64,000 bases of DNA from Pseudoalteromonas viridis (GCF_017742995.1 NZ_CP072425.1:2046001-2110000); one strand, 5' to 3'; numbered from the stretch's first letter, positions 17,001 through 26,606 are shown. The notes: generated from the sequence alone by a model not told the origin. A program made the numbers and translations.

Positions 17001-17157
17001 CACTGGCTCTGAAATCATGAGCCGGATTGCCGCGCCTATGGTAGGGGGTATGCTCAGCGCGCTGGTGTTAGCACTATTGGTATTGCCGGTGTGTTATAGC
17101 CTGATGAAAAAGCCCGCGCTGCAACGCTTTAACGCGCAAATACAGCAGACTCTGTAA
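14008..17157 (+). CDS. CusA-like heavy-metal RND efflux pump
   Basis: A 1049-residue inner-membrane proton-driven transporter of the HME-RND family with 12 helices and two large periplasmic loops. The proton-relay region reads GAMTDGAIVMIENLHKH. Substrate-path methionines matching those of CusA are in LMYMPTTYPGIS and TRIDMLATGIKTPVGVK, which favours Cu(I)/Ag(I) over Zn/Co. GGGAG precedes the ATG. It closes the DUF411-cusC-cusB-cusA-like operon. No CueR- or CusRS-type regulator is adjacent. Confidence 0.93.
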   Translation: MIAAIITWSLHNRVLVLLSTLMLVAGGLFALKQTPVDAIPDLSDVQVIVKTSYPGQSPQVVQDQVTFPLTTAMLSVPGATTVRGYSFYGDSYVYVIFDDDTDLYWARSRVLEYLSQAANLLPPTAKPELGPDATGVGWVYIYALTDRSGKHDISQLRSLQDWFLKYELQTVPGVSEVASVGGMVKQYQVQVDPDKLRAYNLPLSHIQQALQRGNQETGASVIEMAEAEYMVTATGYIRSVTDIAQIPLGLNAQGTALTLGDVAQITIGPQMRRGIAELNGEGEVVGGVVVMRFGENAQQTIAGVKARLDELKASLPEGVEVVTVYDRSQLIERAVDNLWQKLLEELLVVAVICAAFLFHLRSSLVAVITLPLGILVAFIVMYFQGINANIMSLGGIAIAIGAMTDGAIVMIENLHKHMEKTPLTDDNRWQVVAKAATEVGPALFFSLLIITVSFLPVFILEAQEGRMFAPLAYTKTYAMAAAAGLAITLVPVLMGYFIRGKVTPERKNPLNRLLVAAYMPLLRQVMRFPKTTLLAAVALTVVGFYPLNKIGSEFIPPLDEGDLMYMPTTYPGISIGKARELLQQTDKLIATVPEVENVFGKVGRAESATDPAPLTMIETFIQLKPRSEWREGMTTDKLKAELDRLVKLPGVSNAWVMPIKTRIDMLATGIKTPVGVKIAGPDLAVIESLGQRLETILSKVPGTASVYSERVAGGRYIKVDIRREQASRFGLNIADVQQVVATAIGGMNVTQTIEGQERYPVNLRYPQDYRSSPEQLARLPIVTPTGQRIALGDVANVYVESGAPGIKSENARINGWTFVDIDGVDLGSYVEQARSVVAEELELPAGYSLNWAGQYEYMLRAQEKLSYVLPLTLAIIMLLLYLNFRRFGEVALILLTLPMATVGGLWLMYLQGFNFSVAVGVGFIALAGVAVEIGVLMLVYLEQAFKDLQSEARARQVAVSESQYIDALLHGAALRVRPVMMTVATIIIGLLPILYGTGTGSEIMSRIAAPMVGGMLSALVLALLVLPVCYSLMKKPALQRFNAQIQQTL

Positions 17158-17160
17158 CAG

Positions 17161-18294
17161 CTAGGTTGGAAAAGTCAGGCCATTATTGACTTGAGTGGCG
17201 GCCACAAAGGCGTCAAAGGCACTGACTTTTCCTAACAGCGCCACCTTAGTGGCGTGCCATTCACGGCGCTGATAACCGCCAATTTCCTGCCAGGCGGCCA
17301 TCTCATCGGCACTGGGGTAATAAATGGTGGCGCCATTTCTGAGCAGGCCACGCTGACAGTAAAGTGCGGCCCGGCGGGCCATTGGCAGGTGCTGAGTAAA
17401 GGTTTTCTCGGCGCCTTCCCAAACGGCAATGCGCAGTTTTCGTGGCAGTGATTTAAGCCACTGCTGATTAATAACCGATACCCAGCCATCCTGCACCGAA
17501 TTAATCAAAGATACGGCTCCGATGTGGCGATTGAGCCCGTTCGGGCCGTTATACAAGCCAGTAACTGACGGGTCCAGCGCATCAAAGCGCCGGTTAGCGG
17601 CTAGTGTGGCTGCTTTTTTCCAGGCCACCTGAACGGGTGTGGTGCCACAAAGCTGATAAAACTGCCTGAGTACCTGACTGGCAGGTACGCGAAAAACCAC
17701 ATCTATGATATCACTGGGGGTTTTCAGCAGCTTGCCATACTGGCGGGTAGAGGTCAGGGTCCGGGCGCCTGGCAGATGATAGAGTAAAATTGCAAGCTCG
17801 CCCTGAGCACGGATCTGATTACTGACCTGTTGTTGCCATAGTTTTGATGTGATCAGATTCAGATAGGATTGGGATTGCGCAGCCCAAAATGGAATATTGA
17901 GAATATCGAGTTTAGGCACTATGGGTGACAGATTAGAAACACTCAGTAGGGCTCCCTGAATGGCACCCCGTGAGACCTGCACGGCCAGCTCATGGCCCAC
18001 ACCTTGCTGGCCTTTATCGCGGATCTCCACACAGATCTTGCCATTAGAAAAGTCCTCAATATTGTGTTTTAGCTGCTGATGCATGTGAGGGGAAGAAAGC
18101 CACATGTCGCTGTCGTAGGGAGAGGCGAAGATCAGGCGATGCCGAGCACCGGTGCAGGTTTGCTGTTGTGCAGAAAAAGCGGGTAAGCCTGCTGTGACCA
18201 GGGGCAGCAGGGCAGCACTTTGGCGTAAAAATGCACGCCGACCAACAGAGGATGGACTCAGGGATTTACTTAAGCTGCTCATGCCCTCACTCAA
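17161..18294 (-). CDS. Tat-exported TRAP-type (DctP family) solute-binding protein
   Basis: A 377-residue periplasmic binding protein. The N-terminus has a twin-arginine signal (VGRRAFLRQSAALLPLV, cleaved near FSA). DctP-family features are the ligand-carboxylate arginine in VVFRVPASQVLRQFY and the following GTTPVQVAWKKA, plus the YNGPNGLN and LINSVQDGWV segments. No dctQ/dctM membrane genes are near. It diverges from a membrane histidine kinase, so a sensing role, as for binding-protein/kinase pairs such as TorT-TorS, is an alternative to transport. Confidence 0.82.
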   Translation of the reverse strand: MSEGMSSLSKSLSPSSVGRRAFLRQSAALLPLVTAGLPAFSAQQQTCTGARHRLIFASPYDSDMWLSSPHMHQQLKHNIEDFSNGKICVEIRDKGQQGVGHELAVQVSRGAIQGALLSVSNLSPIVPKLDILNIPFWAAQSQSYLNLITSKLWQQQVSNQIRAQGELAILLYHLPGARTLTSTRQYGKLLKTPSDIIDVVFRVPASQVLRQFYQLCGTTPVQVAWKKAATLAANRRFDALDPSVTGLYNGPNGLNRHIGAVSLINSVQDGWVSVINQQWLKSLPRKLRIAVWEGAEKTFTQHLPMARRAALYCQRGLLRNGATIYYPSADEMAAWQEIGGYQRREWHATKVALLGKVSAFDAFVAATQVNNGLTFPT

Positions 18295-18519
18295 AGTAAC
18301 TGCAACCCAATCGCATCAGGTTTCAATAAGTCATAGTGTTAAAGTCTAGACTGCATTGGATTAAATGGAAAACGGGCGTGGATATCCGTTTACCAGGGCT
18401 CACCATGAATGCAGCAATATGCACAACGGGACAAACAAAGCAAAGTCAGGGCAGAGGCTCGCCGAACGCGATTATGTTGTCTAAGCTTAGGAAGAGTGGG
18501 GCAAGTCAGGAACATATTT

Positions 18520-20331
18520 GTGCAGTTAAAACAGTCACTTTTGTTATTTAAAGTGGCCGCAGTCGGGGCGGCGGTGATCATAGCGACAGTGAGCTGGTTC
18601 CTTTATCGGGAGCTGGATCACAGCAAGCAGCTTAACGATCATTTATTTAATCTACAAACCCAGATCCAGCGCTTGCTGGACCAGGAAGAACGCTTTGTGA
18701 TTGAAAGGCAAAAAGCCTCGCTCCTGTCGATTGATGAATACCGCTACGCCTATCGCGACAGTTTTAATGAGCTGGCCGCGCTGTTGGTATCGGATCATCA
18801 GCACCTGGCGTTGTTATTTAAACTCGACGAGCAGGTCAACCGCTTTGCCGGGTTGTATGAGCAACTTGCTTCAATGCAGGCCTTGTTGGGCTATGACAAA
18901 GACGATGGCGTGTATGGCGAGTTCCGCAACAAAGCCCATGCCCTGCAGGCACTGGCTAAAGCGGCAAAAGATCCGCAACTGGAGATCCTGCTGCTGGAGT
19001 TACGGCGGCGGGAAAAAGACTTCTTGCTCAGACTCGACAGCAGCTACCTCAACCAGCATGGGGACTTGATTTTACAGGCCAAAAATCGCATCCGGGAGAA
19101 GTTTCCTGAGCGTGCAGAGTCGTTTTTATTAACGCTGGAGCAGTATCAAAACGGCTTTATCGTTTATACCAATGTGTTAAAAAAACAGGGACTGGACCAC
19201 ACTCAGGGCGTACGTGGAGAGCTCGGAGAGTTAAAGCTGGCGATCCGCGGCCACTTTACCATAGTGGCCAAACAACTGTTTAGTGCTTATCAGGAAGAGC
19301 AGCAACAGCTGATCCTGATCAGTTTGTTATCCATAGTGCTAAGCAGCGGCTTTAGCTTGCTGCTTTTATATTATCTCAACAGCCGGGTGTCTGATCAGGT
19401 GATGAGCATTGGCCGGGTGCTGGTCAGAGTGGCCAAGCATGAAGACTTTTCACTCCGGGTTAATCTTCACAGTGAAGATGAGATTGCCCAGATTGGTCAT
19501 CATCTGGATGAGCTGCTGGATTTTATTGAGACCCTGATGGCCCGTCTTAGCGCAGCTCAGCAGCGACTGATCGAGGAGGCCAAAATGGCCAGTCTGAGTA
19601 ATATGGTTAGTGGCTTTGCCCATGAACTGAATACCCCATTGGGTATTGCCATTACCAGCCAGTCGCACCTTAAAGTCCAGGTCGAAAACATGCGTCGTGA
19701 TTTAGACAATGGCCAGCTAAAAAAAACCACCCTGACCAATCTTATCGGCGAAGCTGAGTCGGCGCTATTTTTGCTCGAAAACAATCTGCATCGTACAGCC
19801 TCGCTCATCGACGACTTCAAAAAGGTATCGGCACAACAACACTATGACACCGAAATGGAGTTTGATCTAAAAACCCTGGTGGAAGGGGTGTTTGACTGTT
19901 ACCGCAGTGATTTGCCTGAAGACGAATACACAATAGAGATAGAAATACCGGACAACCTGATCCTCAGCAGCTATCCAAATGTGTTCAATCAGATCATCGG
20001 TTACAGCCTCAACAACAGTATATTGCATGGCAAGCACCCAGACAGACCACTGACCATCGTCGTGTCGGCGCACATTGTGAACGACTACGTGCATTTTTAT
20101 TTTAAAGACGACGGACAGGGCATCGACAAAGAGCTGCTGCCAGTGATCTTTGAGCCTTTTGTGACATCAAAACGGCACTCGGGCGGAACCGGACTAGGCC
20201 TCAGTATTATTTACAACCTGGTGACGCAGAAATTAGGTGGGGAAATTAAAATACAAAGCCCCGCACATGGCGGGGCTTGCTTACACATTATTCTGGCGAA
20301 CACGCCGTTTAAGACGGTGTCACCAGAGTAA
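18520..20331 (+). CDS. Membrane sensor histidine kinase
   Basis: About 603 residues. A first membrane helix (8-28), a helical periplasmic sensor (about 30-262), a second helix (263-286), a HAMP-like linker, an H-box around residue 367 (GFAHELNTPLGIA), then the ATPase domain with N-box (GYSLNNSILHGK), G1 (DDGQGID) and G2 (GGTGLGLSI). I start at GTG 18520 because AGGAA lies seven bases upstream and the first membrane helix follows; the frame is open further back to 18409. No response regulator is encoded nearby. The divergent TRAP-type binding protein may supply the signal. Confidence 0.88.
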   Translation: MQLKQSLLLFKVAAVGAAVIIATVSWFLYRELDHSKQLNDHLFNLQTQIQRLLDQEERFVIERQKASLLSIDEYRYAYRDSFNELAALLVSDHQHLALLFKLDEQVNRFAGLYEQLASMQALLGYDKDDGVYGEFRNKAHALQALAKAAKDPQLEILLLELRRREKDFLLRLDSSYLNQHGDLILQAKNRIREKFPERAESFLLTLEQYQNGFIVYTNVLKKQGLDHTQGVRGELGELKLAIRGHFTIVAKQLFSAYQEEQQQLILISLLSIVLSSGFSLLLLYYLNSRVSDQVMSIGRVLVRVAKHEDFSLRVNLHSEDEIAQIGHHLDELLDFIETLMARLSAAQQRLIEEAKMASLSNMVSGFAHELNTPLGIAITSQSHLKVQVENMRRDLDNGQLKKTTLTNLIGEAESALFLLENNLHRTASLIDDFKKVSAQQHYDTEMEFDLKTLVEGVFDCYRSDLPEDEYTIEIEIPDNLILSSYPNVFNQIIGYSLNNSILHGKHPDRPLTIVVSAHIVNDYVHFYFKDDGQGIDKELLPVIFEPFVTSKRHSGGTGLGLSIIYNLVTQKLGGEIKIQSPAHGGACLHIILANTPFKTVSPE

Positions 20332-20347
20332 AGTCGCTAACGGTGGA

Positions 20348-22186
20348 TTAAGCTTTTTTGCTGGCAACCCACTCGTTCACGAACTGCTCGAGTACGTTTA
20401 GAGGGACTGGGCCGTTTTTCAGTACTACGTCGTGGAATTGACGGATATCGAATTTGTCTCCAAGCTCTTTCTTCGCCGCTTCACGCAACTCCAGGATTTT
20501 CAGCATACCCACTTTGTAAGCCGTTGCCTGAGATGGCATGACGATGTGACGCTCTACCATTTTAACGCCGTCAGACTTAGCGTTTGGCGTGTTATTGACG
20601 TAGTAATCAATCCCTTCCTGACGTGTCCACTTCATAGCATGGATACCGGTATCAACCACCAGGCGGCAGGCGCGCCATAATTCCATCGCTAAACGTCCAA
20701 AGTCAGAGTACGGGTCTTCATACAGGCCCATTTCTTTTGGTACCAGCTCAGAGTACAGCCCCCAGCCTTCAGTGTAGGCGGTGTAACGACCGAACTTACG
20801 GAACTTAGGCATGTTTTCCAGTTCCATCGCAATGGCGATTTGCATGTGGTGACCAGGTATACCTTCGTGATAAGCAAGTGCTTCCATCTGATAGGTTGGC
20901 ATGGCTTCCATATCATACAGGTTGGCATAGTAGACACCCGGGCGTGAGCCATCTGGTGCCGGTTGCTGATAGAAGGCTTTACCCGCTGCTTTTTCACGGA
21001 AGGCTTCCACGCGTTTGACTATCATGTCGGCCTTTGGCTTGATGATGAACAGCTCGTCAAGACGCCCTTTCAGGGTATCTATTATAGCCGTTGCGTCTGC
21101 CAGGTACTTGGCCTTGCCTTCTTCGGTGTTAGGCAGGTAGAACTGCTTGTCGGTACGCATAAACTCCATAAAGGCTTTCAGATCGCCCTTAAAGCCGACT
21201 TTTTCTTTGATTTCACGCATTTCATCGTGAATACGCGCCACTTCAGATAAGCCAATTTTATGGATCTCTGCTGCCGTTAGGTCTGTGGTAGTGGTGCGCG
21301 CCAAGGCATTATTGAAGAACTTCTCACCGTCAGGGAACTTCCAGGCACCATCGCGGGTATCAGCACGCTTTTCAAGCTGCTGAAGGTAGCCAATCAGCAT
21401 GCTGTAGGCAGGCTTAACCGCTGTTTTAAGGGCGTCAGTGGCTTCATCGATCAGTGCTTGCTTTTCGTTGTCTGCAATGTCCAGCTTGTTGACTTTGCGC
21501 TTAAAGTCAGCGAGTAAGGTCGACTCTTCGCCTTCAACGAATGGCGCGCCTTTAATGATGTTTTTGCTTGAATCAATCACATGAGGGAAGACAAACTTAG
21601 GTGCAATGATCCCCTTGTCGGCACGGATCTCCAGGTTCTTTACCAGCTGGTCGAACACCGCAGGGAAACCATTGAGACGCGAGATATACGCTTTTGCGTC
21701 TTTAACGTCGGTGATCTGGTGCTGATTGATCAAAAATGCTGGTAGCATAGAGTGCGTACCATACATCTGGTTAACCGGGTAAGTGTGATAACGCCACTGG
21801 AAATCGGCAATTTCATTTTCCAGGTTTTGCTTAAACAGGTCATAACTGACCTGAGTCTGTGCATCCAGTTTACTGCGATCAATGGCTTGCAGCGCAACCA
21901 GGTCTTTCTTAGTCAGTTCCAGATCTTCGATTGCACGAGCTTCTGACTCGTCATCCCATTTGTCGTAGTCTTGCTTAATACCGAGGTAGGTTTGGTATAC
22001 CGGGCTGCGCATCACAGTACGCATAAAGACTTCATCGAAAAAGGCGTTGGCTTTTTCAACTTCGCTTTGTACCACTTGTTGTGTTGTTGCCGTTTTGGCG
22101 GTGTTGTTTGGTTGTTCTGCTGTTTGCTGACAACCTGAGAGAAGCGCTGCTGCCACGGCTGCGGCAAGGAGTGTCATTTTACGCAT
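20348..22186 (-). CDS. DUF885 family lipoprotein, putative zinc peptidase
   Basis: A 612-residue lipoprotein (MRKMTLLAAAVAAALLSGCQ, lipobox LSGC) of the DUF885 family. The conserved metal-site motif YHEGIPGHHMQ is present around residue 430, with downstream YTEGWGLYSE, as in gluzincin-like peptidases. Members are thought to be peptidases of the cell envelope, but substrates are not established. A hairpin that probably ends hemW lies upstream. Confidence 0.85.
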   Translation of the reverse strand: MRKMTLLAAAVAAALLSGCQQTAEQPNNTAKTATTQQVVQSEVEKANAFFDEVFMRTVMRSPVYQTYLGIKQDYDKWDDESEARAIEDLELTKKDLVALQAIDRSKLDAQTQVSYDLFKQNLENEIADFQWRYHTYPVNQMYGTHSMLPAFLINQHQITDVKDAKAYISRLNGFPAVFDQLVKNLEIRADKGIIAPKFVFPHVIDSSKNIIKGAPFVEGEESTLLADFKRKVNKLDIADNEKQALIDEATDALKTAVKPAYSMLIGYLQQLEKRADTRDGAWKFPDGEKFFNNALARTTTTDLTAAEIHKIGLSEVARIHDEMREIKEKVGFKGDLKAFMEFMRTDKQFYLPNTEEGKAKYLADATAIIDTLKGRLDELFIIKPKADMIVKRVEAFREKAAGKAFYQQPAPDGSRPGVYYANLYDMEAMPTYQMEALAYHEGIPGHHMQIAIAMELENMPKFRKFGRYTAYTEGWGLYSELVPKEMGLYEDPYSDFGRLAMELWRACRLVVDTGIHAMKWTRQEGIDYYVNNTPNAKSDGVKMVERHIVMPSQATAYKVGMLKILELREAAKKELGDKFDIRQFHDVVLKNGPVPLNVLEQFVNEWVASKKA

Positions 22187-22253
22187 GGGTTACCTTTTTT
22201 ATTGTGTTCCACTTGGGTTTGGAGGTTGGTGCAATGCCACCAACAAAATTTGT

Positions 22254-22285
22254 CTCCCGGCAGGTGCATTCACATCTGCCGGGGA
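22254..22285 (-). terminator. Probable terminator after hemW
   Basis: CTCCCGGCAG and CTGCCGGGGAG pair with one bulged G. On the minus strand the stem is followed shortly by AAATTTT. It sits 35 bases after the hemW stop. Confidence 0.5.
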
Positions 22286-22319
22286 GTTCCATTGCATCAT
22301 CTAATTCAATGAGCAGGGA

Positions 22320-23456
22320 TCAGACGAACAATTCTAGCAGGTCATTGAGATATCTGTGGCCCTTAATTGTTACCAACCATGAATCGCCTTGATCTGTCAG
22401 TAGCTTTTTATCAATCGCCTGATTAATGGCCGGCTCAATATCACCCAGCGATAAGCCGGTGTAATCGCAAAAATCCTGCTTTTTGCAGGGCGTGTGTAAT
22501 CGAAAGCAGTTCATAAAGAACTCAAACGGGCGATCCGATGGCGCTACCTGCCAGCTGTCGTACAAGTACGATTTAGTCAGGTCCATGTATCCACGTGGGT
22601 GTTTGACCTTAACGGTACGCAGGATCTGATTGCTGTCTGGTTGTGTAATTTTGCCATGTGCGCCACAGCCAATGCCCAGATAATCGCCGAACTGCCAGTA
22701 ATTCAGGTTGTGTTGGCACTGATAGCCCGCTTTGGCATAGCCTGAGATTTCGTATTGCTGATAACCATGTTTGGCAAGCAGTGCTTGCCCTTGCTCCTGA
22801 ATGTCCCACAAGATTTCGTCCTGAGGCAGGGTTGGAGGCTTAGAGGCAAACTGGGTGTTTGGCTCAATGGTGAGCTGATACCAGGACAGATGCGGCGGAT
22901 TGAGATCAATCACTTGTTGCAGGTCGCTCAGTGCGTCTGCAACGGATTGGTCTGGCAGGCCGTGCATCAGGTCCATGTTAAAGCTATTAAGACCTGCGTC
23001 ATGGGCTTCCTGAGCTGCATGGCGGGCTTCTTGCTCACCGTGAATGCGCCCCAGGGCCTTAAGTTTATCTGCCTGCAAACTCTGCACGCCGATGGAAATA
23101 CGGTTGATCCCCGCAGCGACATAGTGCTTAAACCTGTCGGTTTCCACGGTCCCCGGATTGGCTTCCAGGGTGATTTCTATGTCATCAGCAAAGCCAATCA
23201 GAGCCTCAATTTCACCCAGCAGCTGCGTGTAAGCCGCGCCACTAAGCAGGCTGGGTGTGCCGCCACCAATAAAAATGCTATGCAGTTTACGGCCCTGAAC
23301 CAGGTGCAGATCGGCGCGCAAGTCCGCGAGCAGATGCTGAATATACTCCTGCTCGGGGATCTCGCCTTTCTGACCATGACTGTTAAAGTCGCAGTAAGGG
23401 CATTTTTGCACGCACCAGGGCACGTGAATGTACAAACTTAACGGAGGAAGTTTCAC
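22320..23456 (-). CDS. hemW: HemW, heme chaperone, radical SAM
   Basis: A 378-residue radical-SAM protein related to HemN. The 4Fe-4S motif C-x3-C-x2-C is in [17 protein letters not shown] (residues 15-25), and GGGTPSLL binds SAM. It lacks the extra Cys of the true HemN oxidase. HemW is a heme chaperone rather than coproporphyrinogen oxidase, the older annotation. It overlaps rdgB by four bases, an arrangement conserved in gammaproteobacteria. Confidence 0.93.
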   Translation of the reverse strand: MKLPPLSLYIHVPWCVQKCPYCDFNSHGQKGEIPEQEYIQHLLADLRADLHLVQGRKLHSIFIGGGTPSLLSGAAYTQLLGEIEALIGFADDIEITLEANPGTVETDRFKHYVAAGINRISIGVQSLQADKLKALGRIHGEQEARHAAQEAHDAGLNSFNMDLMHGLPDQSVADALSDLQQVIDLNPPHLSWYQLTIEPNTQFASKPPTLPQDEILWDIQEQGQALLAKHGYQQYEISGYAKAGYQCQHNLNYWQFGDYLGIGCGAHGKITQPDSNQILRTVKVKHPRGYMDLTKSYLYDSWQVAPSDRPFEFFMNCFRLHTPCKKQDFCDYTGLSLGDIEPAINQAIDKKLLTDQGDSWLVTIKGHRYLNDLLELFV

Positions 23457-24046
23457 AGCTGGCCTTTAAAGTGTGCCAGCAGTTGCTGTAATGCCTGACC
23501 ACGGTGGCTGAGGGCATTTTTCTCGGCTTTGCTCAGTTGTGCTGAGGTACACTGGTTGCTTTCCACCCAGAATACCGGATCATAACCAAAGCCCTGCAGG
23601 CCTTGCTGATCTTCGGTAATACGTCCTTCCCAGCTGGCCTGACAAATAATGGGGGTAGGGTCGTCGGCATGGCGCATGTAAACTAAAACGCACCAGAAAC
23701 GCGCCGAGCGCTGCGTTTTTCCTGTCATTGCATCAAGCAGTTTGTCGATATTATCCTGATCGCTGGCATCTGCACCGGCGAAACGGGCAGAATAAACGCC
23801 CGGTGCGCCCTTAAGTGCGTCAACCTCCAGGCCTGAGTCGTCCGCAATCGCCGGTAACCCAGTGATCTTCGCCGCATGGCGCGCCTTGATAATGGCGTTT
23901 TCTACAAAAGTAGTGCCTGTTTCGGCCACTTCACCAACATTAAACTGGCTCTGTGGCAGGATTTCGATATTCAGGTCTTTAAGCATGCTGCCAAGTTCGG
24001 CCACTTTGCCCTGGTTGCCAGTGGCAAGAACAATTTTTTTGGTCAT
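23453..24046 (-). CDS. rdgB: RdgB, XTP/dITP pyrophosphatase
   Basis: A 197-residue house-cleaning enzyme that hydrolyses dITP, dXTP and ITP. The N-terminal [12 protein letters not shown], the [11 protein letters not shown] segment with catalytic Asp, and the [10 protein letters not shown] motif are all present. It is between DUF4426 and hemW on one transcript. Confidence 0.96.
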   Translation of the reverse strand: MTKKIVLATGNQGKVAELGSMLKDLNIEILPQSQFNVGEVAETGTTFVENAIIKARHAAKITGLPAIADDSGLEVDALKGAPGVYSARFAGADASDQDNIDKLLDAMTGKTQRSARFWCVLVYMRHADDPTPIICQASWEGRITEDQQGLQGFGYDPVFWVESNQCTSAQLSKAEKNALSHRGQALQQLLAHFKGQL

Positions 24047-24047
24047 A

Positions 24048-24494
24048 TTAGTCTACATAAAATTTTTGCTGAAATTTAAGCACGTGTTGGGTATTGCTCT
24101 GGCGGATCGTTACTTCGAAACGATAGGTGTCTTCATGATCTACGTCCATTTGCGCCAGGTAATACACCGCATCACCCTCAACCACTTCTTTAAACGTTAA
24201 GTTGGTCTTGGTGCCGATCAGGCTGCGCGCATGTCCGCTTAACGTTGCACGCTGTGCGGTGTTGCTGGCATCGTCTGCCAGCACAGAAATATTGATGATG
24301 GCTTTGCTATTGCTGCGCGTTAAACCATAGGCGCTGGCAATGTTGGGTTGAATAAAGGTCGACGGAAAGGCGATATAATGCACCTGCCAGTCGCCCAGTT
24401 GCTTATACTGACCACCCTGCGGATTATTGGCATGTGCAGGCTGAGTAAACATCAGCACCGCCAGCAAAGACATCAGTGAGAATAACGTTTTCAT
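24048..24494 (-). CDS. DUF4426 family secreted protein
   Basis: A 148-residue protein with a signal peptide ([22 protein letters not shown]) and a beta-rich mature part starting [20 protein letters not shown]. This matches DUF4426, a family found in just this place between yggT and rdgB in Vibrio, Shewanella and Pseudoalteromonas. Its function is unknown. Confidence 0.82.
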   Translation of the reverse strand: MKTLFSLMSLLAVLMFTQPAHANNPQGGQYKQLGDWQVHYIAFPSTFIQPNIASAYGLTRSNSKAIINISVLADDASNTAQRATLSGHARSLIGTKTNLTFKEVVEGDAVYYLAQMDVDHEDTYRFEVTIRQSNTQHVLKFQQKFYVD

Positions 24495-24512
24495 TATGAC
24501 TACTCCAAAGAC

Positions 24513-25046
24513 TTAACGTAGCAGATCCATCACCAGGATCTGCAAAAACTGCATGCCGATCAGCACGACCAGGATCGACAGATCCAGTCCGCCCAGCGGT
24601 GGAATAATTTTACGAATAGGGCGAAGCATAGGTTCAGTAAGCTGATCAAAGACCGCGGCGATGGGGTTATAACCCTGCGCGACCCAGCTCAAAATGGCAC
24701 GGATAATCAGGATCCAGAACACCAGCGAAAAGGCTTCTTTGACCACGGTCAGGGCACCTGAAATGGCCGCACCCATGGCATCCCAGTAGCCGCCAAACAT
24801 CAGCATCAGTACCGACATTTTGGCAAAGCCGACCAGCAGTGCCAGCACCAGCGACGCCAAGTCAAACCCGCCAAAGCCCGGAATGAGTTTACGCAGCGGG
24901 TTCACTGCGAAAGAAGTCGCTTTGATCACGGCCTGGCTCAGCGGGTTATAAAAGTCTGCTTTGACCAGCTGTAGCCAAAAGCGCAATAGTACGACCATTA
25001 AAAACAGGTCAAAAATAATCCCTACCAAAAATTGCATGGCGTTCAT
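24513..25046 (-). CDS. yggT: YggT family membrane protein
   Basis: A 177-residue integral membrane protein with two copies of the YggT repeat: VLLRFWLQLVKADFYNPLSQ then NPLRKLIPGF, and ILSWVAQGYNPIAAVFDQLT then MLRPIRKIIPP. GAGGA lies upstream of the ATG at 25046; the open frame reaches further into proC, which I take as chance. It has been linked to osmotic tolerance, but the mechanism is unknown. Confidence 0.9.
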   Translation of the reverse strand: MNAMQFLVGIIFDLFLMVVLLRFWLQLVKADFYNPLSQAVIKATSFAVNPLRKLIPGFGGFDLASLVLALLVGFAKMSVLMLMFGGYWDAMGAAISGALTVVKEAFSLVFWILIIRAILSWVAQGYNPIAAVFDQLTEPMLRPIRKIIPPLGGLDLSILVVLIGMQFLQILVMDLLR

Positions 25047-25056
25047 TGTGTGTCCT

Positions 25057-25878
25057 CTAGATTTGTTGTTCCATTTCCTGTGCCCGGGCAATGCAGGCAT
25101 CCATGGCATCAGCCACGGTTTGTGGTAACTGGTTGGCTTTTAAATGTTCAACGGCTGCGTGGGTGGTGCCACCTTTAGAGGTAACGTTGGCACGCAACTG
25201 CGCAATGCTGATATCCTGCTGAGACAGCGCCATTTCAGCGGCACCCAGCGCGGTTTGTTGTACCAGCGCACGGGCCTGCTCAGGTGAAAAGCCCAGTGCA
25301 ATGGCTTTTTCTTCAATGGCTTCCATAAATAAGAAAAAGTACGCCGGCGAGGAGCCTGTGACGGCAATGACATCATTAATTTGTGACTCTTCGTCCAGCC
25401 AGATGGCGATGCCGGTTGATGAAAAGACCTGTTCAATATAAGCTTTTTCTTCTTCACTGATGTCTGCGGCAAACAAGCCAGAGACACCACGTCCAAGCAA
25501 TGACGGTGTATTGGGCATACAGCGTACCAGTTTAACATCCTGTGCCAGCATCTCACGCAGGCGTTTAACCGTGATACCTGCCGCAACAGACACAAACAAC
25601 TTATCGCTGATATCCAGCCCGGCATCGACAAAAGTCTGGCATAGCTCGGCCATCATCTGTGGTTTTACAGACAGTACGATGACATCGGCTTGTTGCACTG
25701 CTTTGAGGTTATCCTGCTCGGTACGCACCCCGAAGTCGGCATGAGCCTTAGCCAGCTTTTCAGCGTTGCGATTGGTTGCAATGATACTTTGCGGGGCAAA
25801 TCCGTTTTTGATCATGCCGCCTATGATGGCATAGCTCATATTTCCTGTGCCGATAAATGCAATCGTTTTATTAGCCAT
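25057..25878 (-). CDS. proC: Pyrroline-5-carboxylate reductase
   Basis: A 273-residue enzyme for the last step of proline synthesis (pyrroline-5-carboxylate plus NAD(P)H). The Rossmann motif is AFIGTGNMSYAIIGG (residues 7-21), and the C-terminal signature has ALVQQTALGAAEMAL and VTSKGGTTHAAVEHL. It is between yggS and yggT in one operon. Confidence 0.96.
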   Translation of the reverse strand: MANKTIAFIGTGNMSYAIIGGMIKNGFAPQSIIATNRNAEKLAKAHADFGVRTEQDNLKAVQQADVIVLSVKPQMMAELCQTFVDAGLDISDKLFVSVAAGITVKRLREMLAQDVKLVRCMPNTPSLLGRGVSGLFAADISEEEKAYIEQVFSSTGIAIWLDEESQINDVIAVTGSSPAYFFLFMEAIEEKAIALGFSPEQARALVQQTALGAAEMALSQQDISIAQLRANVTSKGGTTHAAVEHLKANQLPQTVADAMDACIARAQEMEQQI

Positions 25879-25893
25879 TGGGATTGTGTCACC

Positions 25894-26577
25894 TTATTGT
25901 CGTTTGCCAAAAATGTCCGTGCCGATGCGTACCATGGTCGCACCACCGTGAATGGCCATTTCCAGATCGCCACTCATACCCATCGACAAGGTATCCAGCT
26001 GTTGATATTGAGTCTTTAGTCTATCAAAGCAAGCCTTCATTTGGCGAAAATATTCCAGCTGCTGGTGTGGATCATCGGTTTGTGCGGTGATTGTCATCAG
26101 TCCGCGCAGCTCCAGCTGGCGCGCGTCATCGATATAAGCGGCCAGTTCGTCCAGTTCACTCAGGGCGCAGCCAGACTTTTGCTCGTCATCACTGATATTG
26201 ACCTGGATAAGAACCTTGAGCGGCATCAGGTTATTGGGTCTTTGCTCATTCAAGCGGCGCGCTATCTTCAGGCGGTCGACGCTTTGTACCCAGGAAAAAT
26301 GCTCGGCAATCTGGCGTGATTTATTCGACTGAATGGGGCCGATGAAATGCCATTCAATGTCTTTTTGCTGGTTAAAGTGGCGGACTTTGTCGACCGCTTC
26401 CTGAACATAAGATTCACCAAATAACCGCTGACCCGCAGCATAAGCTTGTTCGATGAGTTCGACAGGTTTGGTTTTAGACACCGCCAGCAGTGCAACCTCC
26501 TGCTCGGTGGCATACTTTTGCTGTGCTTTTGCAATGCGATCATAGGCGTTGTTCAGCCGTTCTGCTATTGTAACCAT
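25894..26577 (-). CDS. yggS: YggS, PLP homeostasis protein
   Basis: A 227-residue PLP-binding TIM-barrel protein (PLPBP/PROSC family). The PLP lysine is in LLAVSKTKPVELI (about residue 36), followed by WHFIGPIQSNKSRQIA and the C-terminal MGMSGDLEMAIHGGATMVRI phosphate-binding region. It is the first gene of yggS-proC-yggT-DUF4426-rdgB-hemW and diverges from pilT across only 29 bases. Confidence 0.95.
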   Translation of the reverse strand: MVTIAERLNNAYDRIAKAQQKYATEQEVALLAVSKTKPVELIEQAYAAGQRLFGESYVQEAVDKVRHFNQQKDIEWHFIGPIQSNKSRQIAEHFSWVQSVDRLKIARRLNEQRPNNLMPLKVLIQVNISDDEQKSGCALSELDELAAYIDDARQLELRGLMTITAQTDDPHQQLEYFRQMKACFDRLKTQYQQLDTLSMGMSGDLEMAIHGGATMVRIGTDIFGKRQ

Positions 26578-26606
26578 ATTATTATTTGCTCGTTGTGGAG
26601 TCTGAG

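Noticed and set aside
22755..23441. 228-codon frame antisense to hemW
   Set aside because: hemW is fully conserved on the other strand with its Fe-S motif; this is a shadow of its codon pattern.
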